Below, piece by piece: positions 28,172 to 35,934 of a stretch of DNA of 64,000 nt; position 1 is the first letter of the stretch; each line of letters begins with the position of its first letter. Location: contig JABABK010000011.1 in assembly GCA_014238285.1 (NCBI GenBank), positions 1-64,000 of the forward strand. Reading direction: 5' to 3'. The notes beneath the pieces were generated by a model. That model was not told the DNA's origin and made no database searches. It worked only from the letters and a program-made list of their open reading frames with translations. The position numbers were made by a program, and so were the translations under genes. This DNA is from Hellea sp. GTDB lineage: Bacteria; Pseudomonadota; Alphaproteobacteria; Caulobacterales; Maricaulaceae.

Positions 28172-28218
28172 TCCTTATACCTTTGGATTGATTGGTCAGT
28201 GCAACTATAGCACAGATA

Positions 28219-29697
28219 TCATTCGCTTTCAGCTTGAGAACGCAGTTTTTCTTGCTCGTCCTTATTTGGAACAGGTGTGGCTTCGATCCCTTCCACGCTA
28301 ATGCTTTGAATAGACAGCGGGTATTCTGATTTTGGCCTGATTTTCTCATCGTCTAATCCGCTTATGGGGACTATAACGACCTCATATTCATCCCTTCGCA
28401 AACCTTTCGCTAGGCGTTCGTTGATCGAGAAAACATATTCTGCTGGTCGGTAATGATGTTGCCGGCTTTTGAGCCCGGCGCTGAACATTCCAAAAACGCC
28501 AACAAAATAGCGACTATCGGAATTAAAAGACTCCATACCTTTGGGACCTAAATAAACTTCATAAGCAGCGCCAGTTTGTGTTTCGGCTTCGATTCCTTGC
28601 AGGCGTAGAACCAAGTCGTCATCTGTTTCACCGCGCCTTTTTTCTTTTGCTTTGTCTCTAAAACCTTCAATCATTTTAAGGTTTTCTGGCTCCAGATTCC
28701 CTAGGTTATGTCTGACTATGTCATTTCTAATGAGGTAGGGGTCACGCAGGCGACCTTTTAAAATGGGATACCATTTGATTGGGATTAGAGGGCCTACTAT
28801 TATAGGTGTGAGAGGACAGTATTGATTAACCTGTGTTGGTTCATCTTCATATTCGTATCCAAGTTGGCGTGCTGCGCGCAATATTTGGCATGGCGTCATG
28901 GTTACTTCTTCGCAGCATTCATCAAAGAAAGTGAATGATTCATTGCGCCAACTTGCATCGGAAACAGGATTACTTCGACCGCCTTGACCCAGCCATACAT
29001 TCCATTGTCGATCGACTTCGGAATGATGCAACCAAAACAGGGGATCTTTTGCGGCGGAATTAACTGAACCCATATTTCCTCCAATCGCAACATGTACGCC
29101 ACCGTGCGGCCCGTTAGCGGAGCCTTGCGCCGAGAAATAATTGTTTTGATTGTTGATGAAATTGGCGACAGAAGTACCTAGAGACGTCGAAAGTGATGTC
29201 GCGCCTGTGTTTAACGATGCGTTTCTTGACGCGTCATAAAGCGTGCTGTTTGTAACTCTGAAAGGGGCCGGGATGGCCCGTTGGGCGGCGTTTGTGCTGG
29301 TCCAGTTCCAGTAGGGTAAAGCCCAGTCAAACATACCTGAATATTTGCGGATGATCCGTTCAAACCAGTACAGGTACATACGGTGCCAAGCCCAGAAAAA
29401 CCGCGCATCCATATGGCAAGAATTCCATGCTGTCTGAGCAGGCATGACATTCGTGCCGTGAATAGCGGATTGGTAGAACCAGCTACATGGATTGCTATCA
29501 GGTAGGTTCTTCATCGCCGCCACTGCTCTGCGATACCCAATCATGACAGGGTCGTTTGTTGCCATGTTAGACGCGTTGCGCCGCATAGTTGGATTTATGG
29601 CATATCCGTATAGGGCGGATACGTCTGTGAAATAAGTTGCTGCCCCAACAGTCGCTGCTGTTGATTGCATGAATCGTCTTCGGTTTAGTTGCGCCAC
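28219..29697 (-). CDS. Tyrosinase (Tat-exported type 3 copper oxidase)
   Basis: The enzyme would hydroxylate and oxidise phenols to quinones, leading to melanin-like products. A Tat-type signal is visible (LNRRRFMQSTAATVGAA). Copper A ligands are in SAIHG, NSCHMDARFFWAWHRMYLYW; copper B ligands in GPHGGVHVAI and DPLFWLHHSEVDRQW. A C-terminal beta domain follows from about residue 330, as in polyphenol oxidases that carry a covering domain. GTG 29697 is chosen because GGGGAG stands seven bases upstream; an upstream ATG at 29739 would bury the Tat signal. The next gene encodes a free copy of the C-terminal domain. Confidence 0.92.
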   Translation of the reverse strand: MAQLNRRRFMQSTAATVGAATYFTDVSALYGYAINPTMRRNASNMATNDPVMIGYRRAVAAMKNLPDSNPCSWFYQSAIHGTNVMPAQTAWNSCHMDARFFWAWHRMYLYWFERIIRKYSGMFDWALPYWNWTSTNAAQRAIPAPFRVTNSTLYDASRNASLNTGATSLSTSLGTSVANFINNQNNYFSAQGSANGPHGGVHVAIGGNMGSVNSAAKDPLFWLHHSEVDRQWNVWLGQGGRSNPVSDASWRNESFTFFDECCEEVTMTPCQILRAARQLGYEYEDEPTQVNQYCPLTPIIVGPLIPIKWYPILKGRLRDPYLIRNDIVRHNLGNLEPENLKMIEGFRDKAKEKRRGETDDDLVLRLQGIEAETQTGAAYEVYLGPKGMESFNSDSRYFVGVFGMFSAGLKSRQHHYRPAEYVFSINERLAKGLRRDEYEVVIVPISGLDDEKIRPKSEYPLSIQSISVEGIEATPVPNKDEQEKLRSQAESE

Positions 29698-29985
29698 TTG
29701 TTGCTCCCCGTGTGGTGTTAATAATTCATTATACCACAAAAACGTGTATTCTTCAAGTTGGCGCCCATCCCCGCCGTTAAGTAAACGCCTGATTTGGGAG
29801 TGTTAAGTTGAGTATGTTTTTGATAAAAAACGTAAATTTGAATGAAACAAAACAGGGGTGTAGGAAGCTTTGAGCCGCTTCAGAACCGTTAAATAATTTG
29901 AAATACGCTCACCCTTTATTGCCCAAAAAACTTGGGATGAGTAACTCGAATGAAGTGCGCCGGATGAGGGAATTTCTCTAAAGCC

Positions 29986-31335
29986 TTAGCTCCAGGGGAA
30001 CGGGCTGTTAGATGTTGGGTGAAGTTCACCTTCAGCATATCTCGAGAAGCGGAACGGTTTTAGGAGCTCAGATGTGTAGCCCATAACGTGCTTGGCAACC
30101 AATTTGCCAACGCCGAGCATTTTATAACCGTGATTACTATCGGCGATGACATAGCAATTTTCACGAAATTCATCAAAGACTGGGAAGTTATCAGGTGTGA
30201 AGCAGCCGACGCCGCCGGATGGCTCTTTATGGTAATATTGCATGGTGTCTTCAAAACGCTTGTGGCAATGGGCCAATGCTGACACCCACATGTGAGCAAA
30301 TTCAGGGGATGAAATCCATTCAGGGCTGGCCGGCCCGTAAGGATCAAGCTCCAGTTCATCGGCCGGTGTCGTCACTGGATATGGCATCGCGCCGCCTTGG
30401 ACGCCGCCAAAATGGAAGTCTGGCTTGTAATACAGCCCCCAGATTTTATCTTCTTCAATGATTGAGCCGTCAACGAGCGAGTGCAAAGTGGCATCTGTAT
30501 CCACATGCATGACGGGCGGTTGTTTGCCGTCATTAGTTTTGAACATGTCAGGGTCAACATTAAGGACGCCTTCTTCGAGCTGCCAGTAGGTCCACATGTC
30601 TAGGCCATCATGGACCAAGCCGCCCTTGCCGCGAATGCTGATCTTTTTTGGTAGCTCTAACATATCCCAAAAATCGCGAACCCATGGCCCTGTGCCGACA
30701 ATGACATAGTCACACTCTACATTACCTTTAGAAGTTTCAACGGCAGTGATGGCCGAGCTCGAACCATTGGCGTGCTTAAATCCCGTGACCTCTACACCGG
30801 TGATGATACGAACGCCTTCGTTTTCAGCCTTTTTGGCGAGGCCGTACATGGCTTTTGTGTTATTGGCGTAACCGCCTCTTTTTTCGTGCAGCACTGACGT
30901 AATGTTCTGGGCCTGCCAGTCGCTATAGATGTCTTTCATATAGCTTTCGCAATCCGGTGCCCCTTCGATGAAAGTGCTTTCATACCCAATGGCTTGCTGC
31001 TGCTCATATATAGCGGCGACATCTTCATGCATGGATTCGCACGATATCTGCATATAGCCGACCGGATGATAAGAATAAGCTTCCATATCTGTTTCCCAGA
31101 CTTCAACAGAATGGGCCATGAGTTCACGCATGGCGGGCTGGTAATAATTGTTCCGCACGACGCCGCAAGCAATCCCGGACGCGCCTGAGGCGATGCCGTC
31201 TTTATCGAGGATGACAATATCATCGCCGCTACCTTTTCCGGTGGCTTTGAGGTCTTTAGCCAAGTGGTAAGCTGTGGAGAGGCCGTGAATGCCTGCGCCA
31301 ATGATGACGTATTTTTTATGTTCTGGAAAAGCCAT
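29986..31335 (-). CDS. FAD-dependent oxidoreductase (DAO family)
   Basis: The 449-residue flavoprotein belongs to the D-amino-acid oxidase/sarcosine oxidase group, which oxidises C-N bonds of amines. The FAD-binding YVIIGAGIHGLSTAYHLA is at residues about 9-26, and IASGASGIACGVVRNNYY follows. The C-terminal part has SGGVGCFTPDNFPVFDE and DSNHGYKMLGVGKLVAKHVM. It starts 28 bases after the Rieske oxygenase stop, so the two form one transcript. In the context of the neighbouring oxygenase and aldehyde dehydrogenase, a methylated amine such as dimethylglycine or sarcosine is a plausible substrate; the exact one is not visible. Confidence 0.87.
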   Translation of the reverse strand: MAFPEHKKYVIIGAGIHGLSTAYHLAKDLKATGKGSGDDIVILDKDGIASGASGIACGVVRNNYYQPAMRELMAHSVEVWETDMEAYSYHPVGYMQISCESMHEDVAAIYEQQQAIGYESTFIEGAPDCESYMKDIYSDWQAQNITSVLHEKRGGYANNTKAMYGLAKKAENEGVRIITGVEVTGFKHANGSSSAITAVETSKGNVECDYVIVGTGPWVRDFWDMLELPKKISIRGKGGLVHDGLDMWTYWQLEEGVLNVDPDMFKTNDGKQPPVMHVDTDATLHSLVDGSIIEEDKIWGLYYKPDFHFGGVQGGAMPYPVTTPADELELDPYGPASPEWISSPEFAHMWVSALAHCHKRFEDTMQYYHKEPSGGVGCFTPDNFPVFDEFRENCYVIADSNHGYKMLGVGKLVAKHVMGYTSELLKPFRFSRYAEGELHPTSNSPFPWS

Positions 31336-31363
31336 GATGAGCTCCTATTTTTCCATTTTGCTG

Positions 31364-32512
31364 TTATTGTTCTCGTTTCGACTGGATTTGTGTGGCGACC
31401 CAGTGGTGGAAGATATGGGTCGGCACATCCATGACCGGAGAGAATTTCCCCCCATCAAAAAATTCGCCTTTACGGCCTCGCTGCATACCTTCAACGACAA
31501 AAACATCTTCTTCAAAAACTGATTTCCAGAGCTTAGCATTTTGGACTCTCATATCCGCGTAATCATCGCTTTGAGCTTCTTGACTGTAATAGAGCTCTAT
31601 ATGTTCAATACTGTGATCGGTCGCTAGAGGTTCGATGACGATGGAGAATACATGATCTCGGTGGACGCCAAATAGGACATTGGGGAAAACCGATATGTAT
31701 TCTGACCCGGAGTCCCAAGACGAGCTAAGGTCATCGAAATCTGGAAAGCGCTTTCCACCTTCCCCCTCGATTTGTTGGTAAACCCATGAGCCCTGACCTG
31801 AATAGGCTAGAGGAGCTTCAATGTTATAGTGATCTTCGAGACGAGAAATTGTATTCAGCCCGGGATGAATCCAGGGCAGATGATAGCTTTCGCAGTAGTT
31901 TTCAACCGCGAGCTTCCAATTGGTTTTTATATCAAGTTTGAAAGAGGACGCCTCGCCGCCGTGGAATATTGGTTGATCAAATTCTTTCCATCGTTCGAGA
32001 AGATCCGCGTGGACGACGTTGAATTCGGGTGCAGAGCGGTCAATATTAACAAAAACAACATCGTGCCAAACATGGGAGCGAATGCGGAAAAGACCGAGTT
32101 CCTCATGTTTAATATCTTCATGCATATTGACGCCGCTGCCGCCAACATGGGGTGTTGATTTCAAAGCGCCGTTTAGATCGTAACACCAGCTATGATATGG
32201 GCATCGTATTGGGCCTTTAATCCGCGTCGGTTCATCCACCAAAATCATACCGCGATGACGACAGGTGTTTTGAAAGACCGCGACCTCGCCGTTGTGGTCT
32301 CTGACCAGCAGTAGTGGCATGCCTATAAATGTTATGGGTTTAGCGTCGCCTATTTCAGGAACATCTTTGCCAAAACCAATACCGCTCCAGTTTTTAAACA
32401 ATACGGCGCGTTTTTCTTCTTCAAACATATCCGGGCTGGTATAATGCGCATTGGGCAGGCCCTTGGCATTGTTAACTTCGGTGAGAACGGAGGCAAGAGA
32501 ATCCGGTGTCAT
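31364..32512 (-). CDS. Rieske [2Fe-2S] ring-hydroxylating-type oxygenase alpha subunit, quaternary-amine class
   Basis: The 382-residue oxygenase has the Rieske motif CRHRGM ... CPYHSWCYDL near residues 85-110. The mononuclear iron site is NWKLAVENYCESYHLPWIHP near residue 200. The bridging residue between the two metal sites is Glu (E in YCESYH), as in carnitine, choline and glycine betaine monooxygenases, rather than the Asp of aromatic dioxygenases. N-demethylation or hydroxylation of a quaternary ammonium compound is thus likely. No reductase gene is adjacent. It sits 105 bases after the LysR gene and upstream of the FAD oxidoreductase. Confidence 0.88.
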   Translation of the reverse strand: MTPDSLASVLTEVNNAKGLPNAHYTSPDMFEEEKRAVLFKNWSGIGFGKDVPEIGDAKPITFIGMPLLLVRDHNGEVAVFQNTCRHRGMILVDEPTRIKGPIRCPYHSWCYDLNGALKSTPHVGGSGVNMHEDIKHEELGLFRIRSHVWHDVVFVNIDRSAPEFNVVHADLLERWKEFDQPIFHGGEASSFKLDIKTNWKLAVENYCESYHLPWIHPGLNTISRLEDHYNIEAPLAYSGQGSWVYQQIEGEGGKRFPDFDDLSSSWDSGSEYISVFPNVLFGVHRDHVFSIVIEPLATDHSIEHIELYYSQEAQSDDYADMRVQNAKLWKSVFEEDVFVVEGMQRGRKGEFFDGGKFSPVMDVPTHIFHHWVATQIQSKREQ

Positions 32513-32597
32513 AAAATTATCCAGTGTTAATTATCTACTGGAAGCATTAAATGAGGTTAGAGATATTTTAGCAATATCACTAATCTTCGATATGAGT

Positions 32598-32612
32598 TGA
32601 GTTGAATTAACC
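32598..32612. promoter_or_regulatory. Copy 1 of a shared 15-base motif (candidate LysR operator)
   Basis: The sequence TGAGTTGAATTAACC stands in the gap between lysR and the Rieske gene, 86 bases before the Rieske ATG. It matches 14 of 15 bases with copy 2 at 33523-33537. The core GTTGAATTAAC is nearly palindromic. Confidence 0.4.
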
Positions 32613-32617
32613 TGAAT

Positions 32618-33508
32618 TTACAAATTGTTCAACAGCCAACCTTTGAGGATGCGAGCATTCGGTGAGATCGCCTCATCAGGATCCGAGATAATATAAAACC
32701 GCTTGGGAGATTGCATTCGATAAGAACCCACAGGGGCGAGCAGGTTTTTGTCTAAAAGCGGTTTGATGAGTTGTTGCCAGCCTAATACGATGCCCATGCC
32801 GTCTTGGGCCGCCTGTAAAGCAATAGTGTAATTATTTACCTTATTGCCTTTAGCGATGTCGCCGTCATATCCTAAGGCGTTAAACCAGGTTTTCCAATTC
32901 GGCCAGCGTGTGCCCCTAGTTTGCAGGTGGATTAGCGGCTGTTTTGCTAAGTTTTCAATACTGATGCCTGATAGGGTTTTAGCGGTTTCCGGCGTACCGA
33001 CCGGGATGACATAATCTTCGAATAGCTCTTGTTGGGCTAAGGCGGTATCGTCGTTTTTTCCGAACTGAATCCGCAAATCAGGTGTTTCGCCGGGGTTTAG
33101 GTCTCTGTCCGAGACGATTTGATTGACGGGTATGTCGCCATATTCTTTCCAAAATTTTGACAGTCGCGGCGTAAGCCATAGAGATGACATGGCGGTGGTT
33201 GAGGCGACAACGACAGTGTGATTATCTCTGGATTTTTGCAGTTGAGCCAAAGCCACGCTGATATCCGTGAAGCTGTTTTGAAGGGCATTGAATAAAAGCT
33301 GACCATGCTCGGTTAAAACCACACCCCTATAGCGGCGTTCAAATAAGCTAATCCCTAGTTCGGTTTCGAGGGCTTTAATTTGATGGCTGACAGCGCCGGG
33401 CGTGACGTTTAGCTCTGATGCAGCCACTTTAAAACTGGCATTGCGGGCGGCCGTTTCAAACGAGGCGAGGGCGCTCAGCGAGGGCAATTTGTAATGACGT
33501 CGAGACAT
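32618..33508 (-). CDS. LysR family regulator of the amine cluster
   Basis: The 296-residue regulator has an N-terminal winged helix: LSALASFETAARNASFKVAA, then TPGAVSHQIKALETELG and LFERRYRGVVLTEHG. It resembles the GcvA-type branch of LysR proteins. The gene is divergent from the aldehyde dehydrogenase (148-base gap) and precedes the Rieske and FAD genes on the minus strand. This is the classic place for a pathway-specific activator. Copies of a 15-base motif lie in both flanking gaps. Effector unknown; an intermediate of the pathway is expected. Confidence 0.93.
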   Translation of the reverse strand: MSRRHYKLPSLSALASFETAARNASFKVAASELNVTPGAVSHQIKALETELGISLFERRYRGVVLTEHGQLLFNALQNSFTDISVALAQLQKSRDNHTVVVASTTAMSSLWLTPRLSKFWKEYGDIPVNQIVSDRDLNPGETPDLRIQFGKNDDTALAQQELFEDYVIPVGTPETAKTLSGISIENLAKQPLIHLQTRGTRWPNWKTWFNALGYDGDIAKGNKVNNYTIALQAAQDGMGIVLGWQQLIKPLLDKNLLAPVGSYRMQSPKRFYIISDPDEAISPNARILKGWLLNNL

Positions 33509-33522
33509 AAAAGCGTTCTACA

Positions 33523-33537
33523 TGAGTTGAATTCACC
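33523..33537. promoter_or_regulatory. Copy 2 of the shared 15-base motif (candidate LysR operator)
   Basis: The sequence TGAGTTGAATTCACC lies in the divergent gap between lysR and the aldehyde dehydrogenase, 15 bases upstream of the lysR start. It matches copy 1 at 32598-32612 at 14 of 15 positions and in the same orientation. Confidence 0.4.
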
Positions 33538-33587
33538 CAACTATGAAGTTTTTAGCTATTGTCAGCAATGTGTATTATCGAAATTGA

Positions 33588-33606
33588 TTGCATATGATTA
33601 ATGCAA
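33588..33606. promoter_or_regulatory. Inverted repeat in the lysR/ALDH divergent promoter
   Basis: TTGCAT and ATGCAA are separated by seven bases, a perfect six-base inverted repeat that contains a T-N11-A as in LysR binding sites. It lies 51 bases before the aldehyde dehydrogenase ATG. It may be a second regulator site; short arms make chance possible. Confidence 0.3.
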
Positions 33607-33656
33607 ATGCCTCGATTTATGATTAGGGCTATGAGCAGAAGCAAAAGGTTCTGGAT

Positions 33657-35105
33657 ATGACACTTAAACCAGTTTGGCAGAATTACATTAATGGACGATT
33701 TGTCGATGGCGGCGCAGGGCTTCTGGATGTTGATAATCCAGGGACAGGCGAAATATTGGCCCAGCAGGCCATTGCCGATGCGGCGGATGTATATATGGCA
33801 GTTTCAGCCGCGCGGCAGTGTCATCAAAGCGGCGTCTTATCAGATTTACGCCCTGTCGAGCGAAGCCGCATGGTTCGAAAAATGGGTCAATATTTTTTGG
33901 ACCATATTGATGAAATTGCGCGGGTTCTTACCCTTGAAGCGGGCAAGCCCCTTTGGGAAGCGCATATAGAGGTCGAAGGCGCGGCGCGATACTTTGAATA
34001 TTATGGTAATCAGGCGGAAACAGTCGAAGGCCGTTCTATCCCGCTGGGCAAAGATTATTTTGACTTTACCGTGTATGAGCCGCGCGGCGTATCGGCTCAA
34101 ATCATTCCGTGGAATTATCCCCTTGAAATGACGGCTCGAGGGATCGCGGCGGCATTGGCCACGGCAAATACCGTTGTCATCAAGACGCCGGAACTTGACC
34201 CGCTCAGTAATTACTATTTTGCTAAGGCGGCTGAAATGGCAAGCTTTCCGGATGGGGCCGTGAATATTATTTGCGGATATGGACATGAGGCCGGCGCAGC
34301 GCTTTGCGCGCATAAAGGTGTCGACCAAATTGTCTTCACAGGGTCTGTCCCAACGGGCATCGCGATTGCCACGGCAGCAGCGCAAAACATCGTGCCCTGT
34401 ATTTTAGAGCTCGGCGGGAAATCCGCCGCGATTGTCCATGCCGATGCTGACCTTGATAAAGTGCTGGATGATGTGCGCTGGGGTATCTATTTCAACGCCG
34501 GTCAGGTCTGTTCCGCTATGTCGAGAATGATCATTCACGAAGATGTCCATGATGAAATGGTTGATCGCGTGGCGGATCTAGCAAAAGGCTTATCTGTGGG
34601 GCCAGGCTTAGACCGGCCCGAATTTGGTCCCAATATGGGCGCCATGGTGTCAAAGAAACAGCGCGACCGCGCCGCTAATCTTTGCGCGCAAGCACAGACA
34701 GAGGGCGCACAGATCGCGGCTGGCGGGCATAAGCTTAATATCCCCGGACATTTCCTAGAACCAACAGTTCTGACGAACATCACCAGAGACATGAATATTG
34801 CCCAAGAAGAAATTTTTGGGCCAGTCTTATCTGTGATGAAATTCAAATCTGATCAAGACGCTATCGATATTGCCAATGATAGCGAATATGGTTTGGTCGG
34901 CGGTGTATTTACCCAAGATATTGACCGTGCTATGCAAATGGCAAGGCAGGTTCAAGCCGGGCAGATATATATCAATGAATGGTATGCGGGCGGCGTCGAG
35001 ACTCCGTTTGGCGGCTATAAAAATTCTGGCTATGGCCGGGAAAAGGGCCGTGAAGCCCTTTGGAATTATGTCCAAACTAAAAATATAGGTATCCGCTTGA
35101 AGTAA
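33657..35105 (+). CDS. NAD(P)-dependent aldehyde dehydrogenase
   Basis: The 482-residue enzyme oxidises an aldehyde to the acid in the cytoplasm. It shows IIPWNYPLEM near residue 145, the cofactor loop FTGSVPTG, the catalytic Glu in LELGGKSA near residue 250, and the catalytic Cys in NAGQVCSAMSR near residue 285. EEIFGPVLSVMKF and the C-terminal PFGGYKNSGYGREKG are family-typical. It resembles betaine-aldehyde or gamma-aminobutyraldehyde dehydrogenases. It is divergent from lysR, and a small VOC gene follows 25 bases later. Oxidation of an aldehyde released by the neighbouring amine-degrading enzymes is the likely job. Confidence 0.93.
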   Translation: MTLKPVWQNYINGRFVDGGAGLLDVDNPGTGEILAQQAIADAADVYMAVSAARQCHQSGVLSDLRPVERSRMVRKMGQYFLDHIDEIARVLTLEAGKPLWEAHIEVEGAARYFEYYGNQAETVEGRSIPLGKDYFDFTVYEPRGVSAQIIPWNYPLEMTARGIAAALATANTVVIKTPELDPLSNYYFAKAAEMASFPDGAVNIICGYGHEAGAALCAHKGVDQIVFTGSVPTGIAIATAAAQNIVPCILELGGKSAAIVHADADLDKVLDDVRWGIYFNAGQVCSAMSRMIIHEDVHDEMVDRVADLAKGLSVGPGLDRPEFGPNMGAMVSKKQRDRAANLCAQAQTEGAQIAAGGHKLNIPGHFLEPTVLTNITRDMNIAQEEIFGPVLSVMKFKSDQDAIDIANDSEYGLVGGVFTQDIDRAMQMARQVQAGQIYINEWYAGGVETPFGGYKNSGYGREKGREALWNYVQTKNIGIRLK

Positions 35106-35130
35106 ACGGTCTTATTTTAGAGGTAATATT

Positions 35131-35475
35131 ATGCAGGTTCAGTATCTCGAAATCGTAACGCCCGACGTAGATGGCACTATAAAAATATTTGAAAAATCCG
35201 CCGGGGCTGTATTCTCCGCGCCTGACCCTATGCTGGGGAATGCGAGGCTTGCTGATATGCCTCATGGCGGCAAAGTTAGTATCCGGGCACCGATGCACGA
35301 TGCGGAAGAGCCTGTGACGCGGACCTATTTTTTAACCGATGATATAGAAGCGGCGACCAAGAAGGCTGTCGATGCAGGGGCAGAACTTGCACATCCTGTT
35401 ATGGAAATTCCAGGCGTGGGCACGTTTTCAATCTTCTTTCATGGTAACAACCAATTTGGATTCTGGCAGGTTTAA
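35131..35475 (+). CDS. VOC/glyoxalase family protein
   Basis: The 114-residue single-domain protein has the vicinal-oxygen-chelate fold: MQVQYLEIVTPDVDGTIKIF at the start and a closing VGTFSIFFHGNNQFGFWQV. VOC proteins bind metal and small molecules, and include glyoxalases, dioxygenases and drug-binding proteins. It lies 25 bases after the aldehyde dehydrogenase and is probably co-transcribed. Several metal ligands normal for enzymes in the family are absent, so it may be a binding protein. Confidence 0.82.
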   Translation: MQVQYLEIVTPDVDGTIKIFEKSAGAVFSAPDPMLGNARLADMPHGGKVSIRAPMHDAEEPVTRTYFLTDDIEAATKKAVDAGAELAHPVMEIPGVGTFSIFFHGNNQFGFWQV

Positions 35476-35527
35476 ACGCCAAGGTATGGGATCTATTAAT
35501 AATCGGCCCGGTTCTTTACCCGGTTCT

Positions 35528-35875
35528 TTAATTGCTGGCTTTATCTCTTTGCCAGGGAAATCGACCTTCTAGCTCGACTTGCAGTGAAAGGCTTAGGAAC
35601 GTCCGAATGAGTACAATCATGCCTAAGATCAAAACTTCTTGCATAGTCGGTTTATCTACCACTGTCGCCATAATGTCAGCTGCAATCAATATTTCTAAAC
35701 CAAGTAATATAGACTTGCCTAAGGTTTGCCGAAGCTGAGTATAAGCATTCTCGCTTGAGGAAAGTGACATCAAAAATTTACCAAGCGCGTAAAGGCAGCC
35801 GATAAAAATCGTCAATACACCAATTCCCTCTATGATTTGCGCGACTAGGTCTACATATAGTTTTACTTGATCCAT
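35528..35875 (-). CDS. DUF1622 family membrane protein
   Basis: The 115-residue membrane protein has three hydrophobic segments: IIEGIGVLTIFIGCLYALGK, then ILLGLEILIAADIMATVV with conserved LGLEILIAADI, then EVLILGMIVLIRTFLSLSL. This is the DUF1622 pattern; function is unknown. ATG 35875 is chosen because GGGAGA lies eight bases upstream. It converges on the VOC gene and follows recQ on the minus strand after a 59-base gap. Confidence 0.85.
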   Translation of the reverse strand: MDQVKLYVDLVAQIIEGIGVLTIFIGCLYALGKFLMSLSSSENAYTQLRQTLGKSILLGLEILIAADIMATVVDKPTMQEVLILGMIVLIRTFLSLSLQVELEGRFPWQRDKASN

Positions 35876-35934
35876 ATTGCGGTCTCCCGAGACAAGGATA
35901 ATCGCTACGCAGCCCGCTTGCAAAGTTAAATTTG

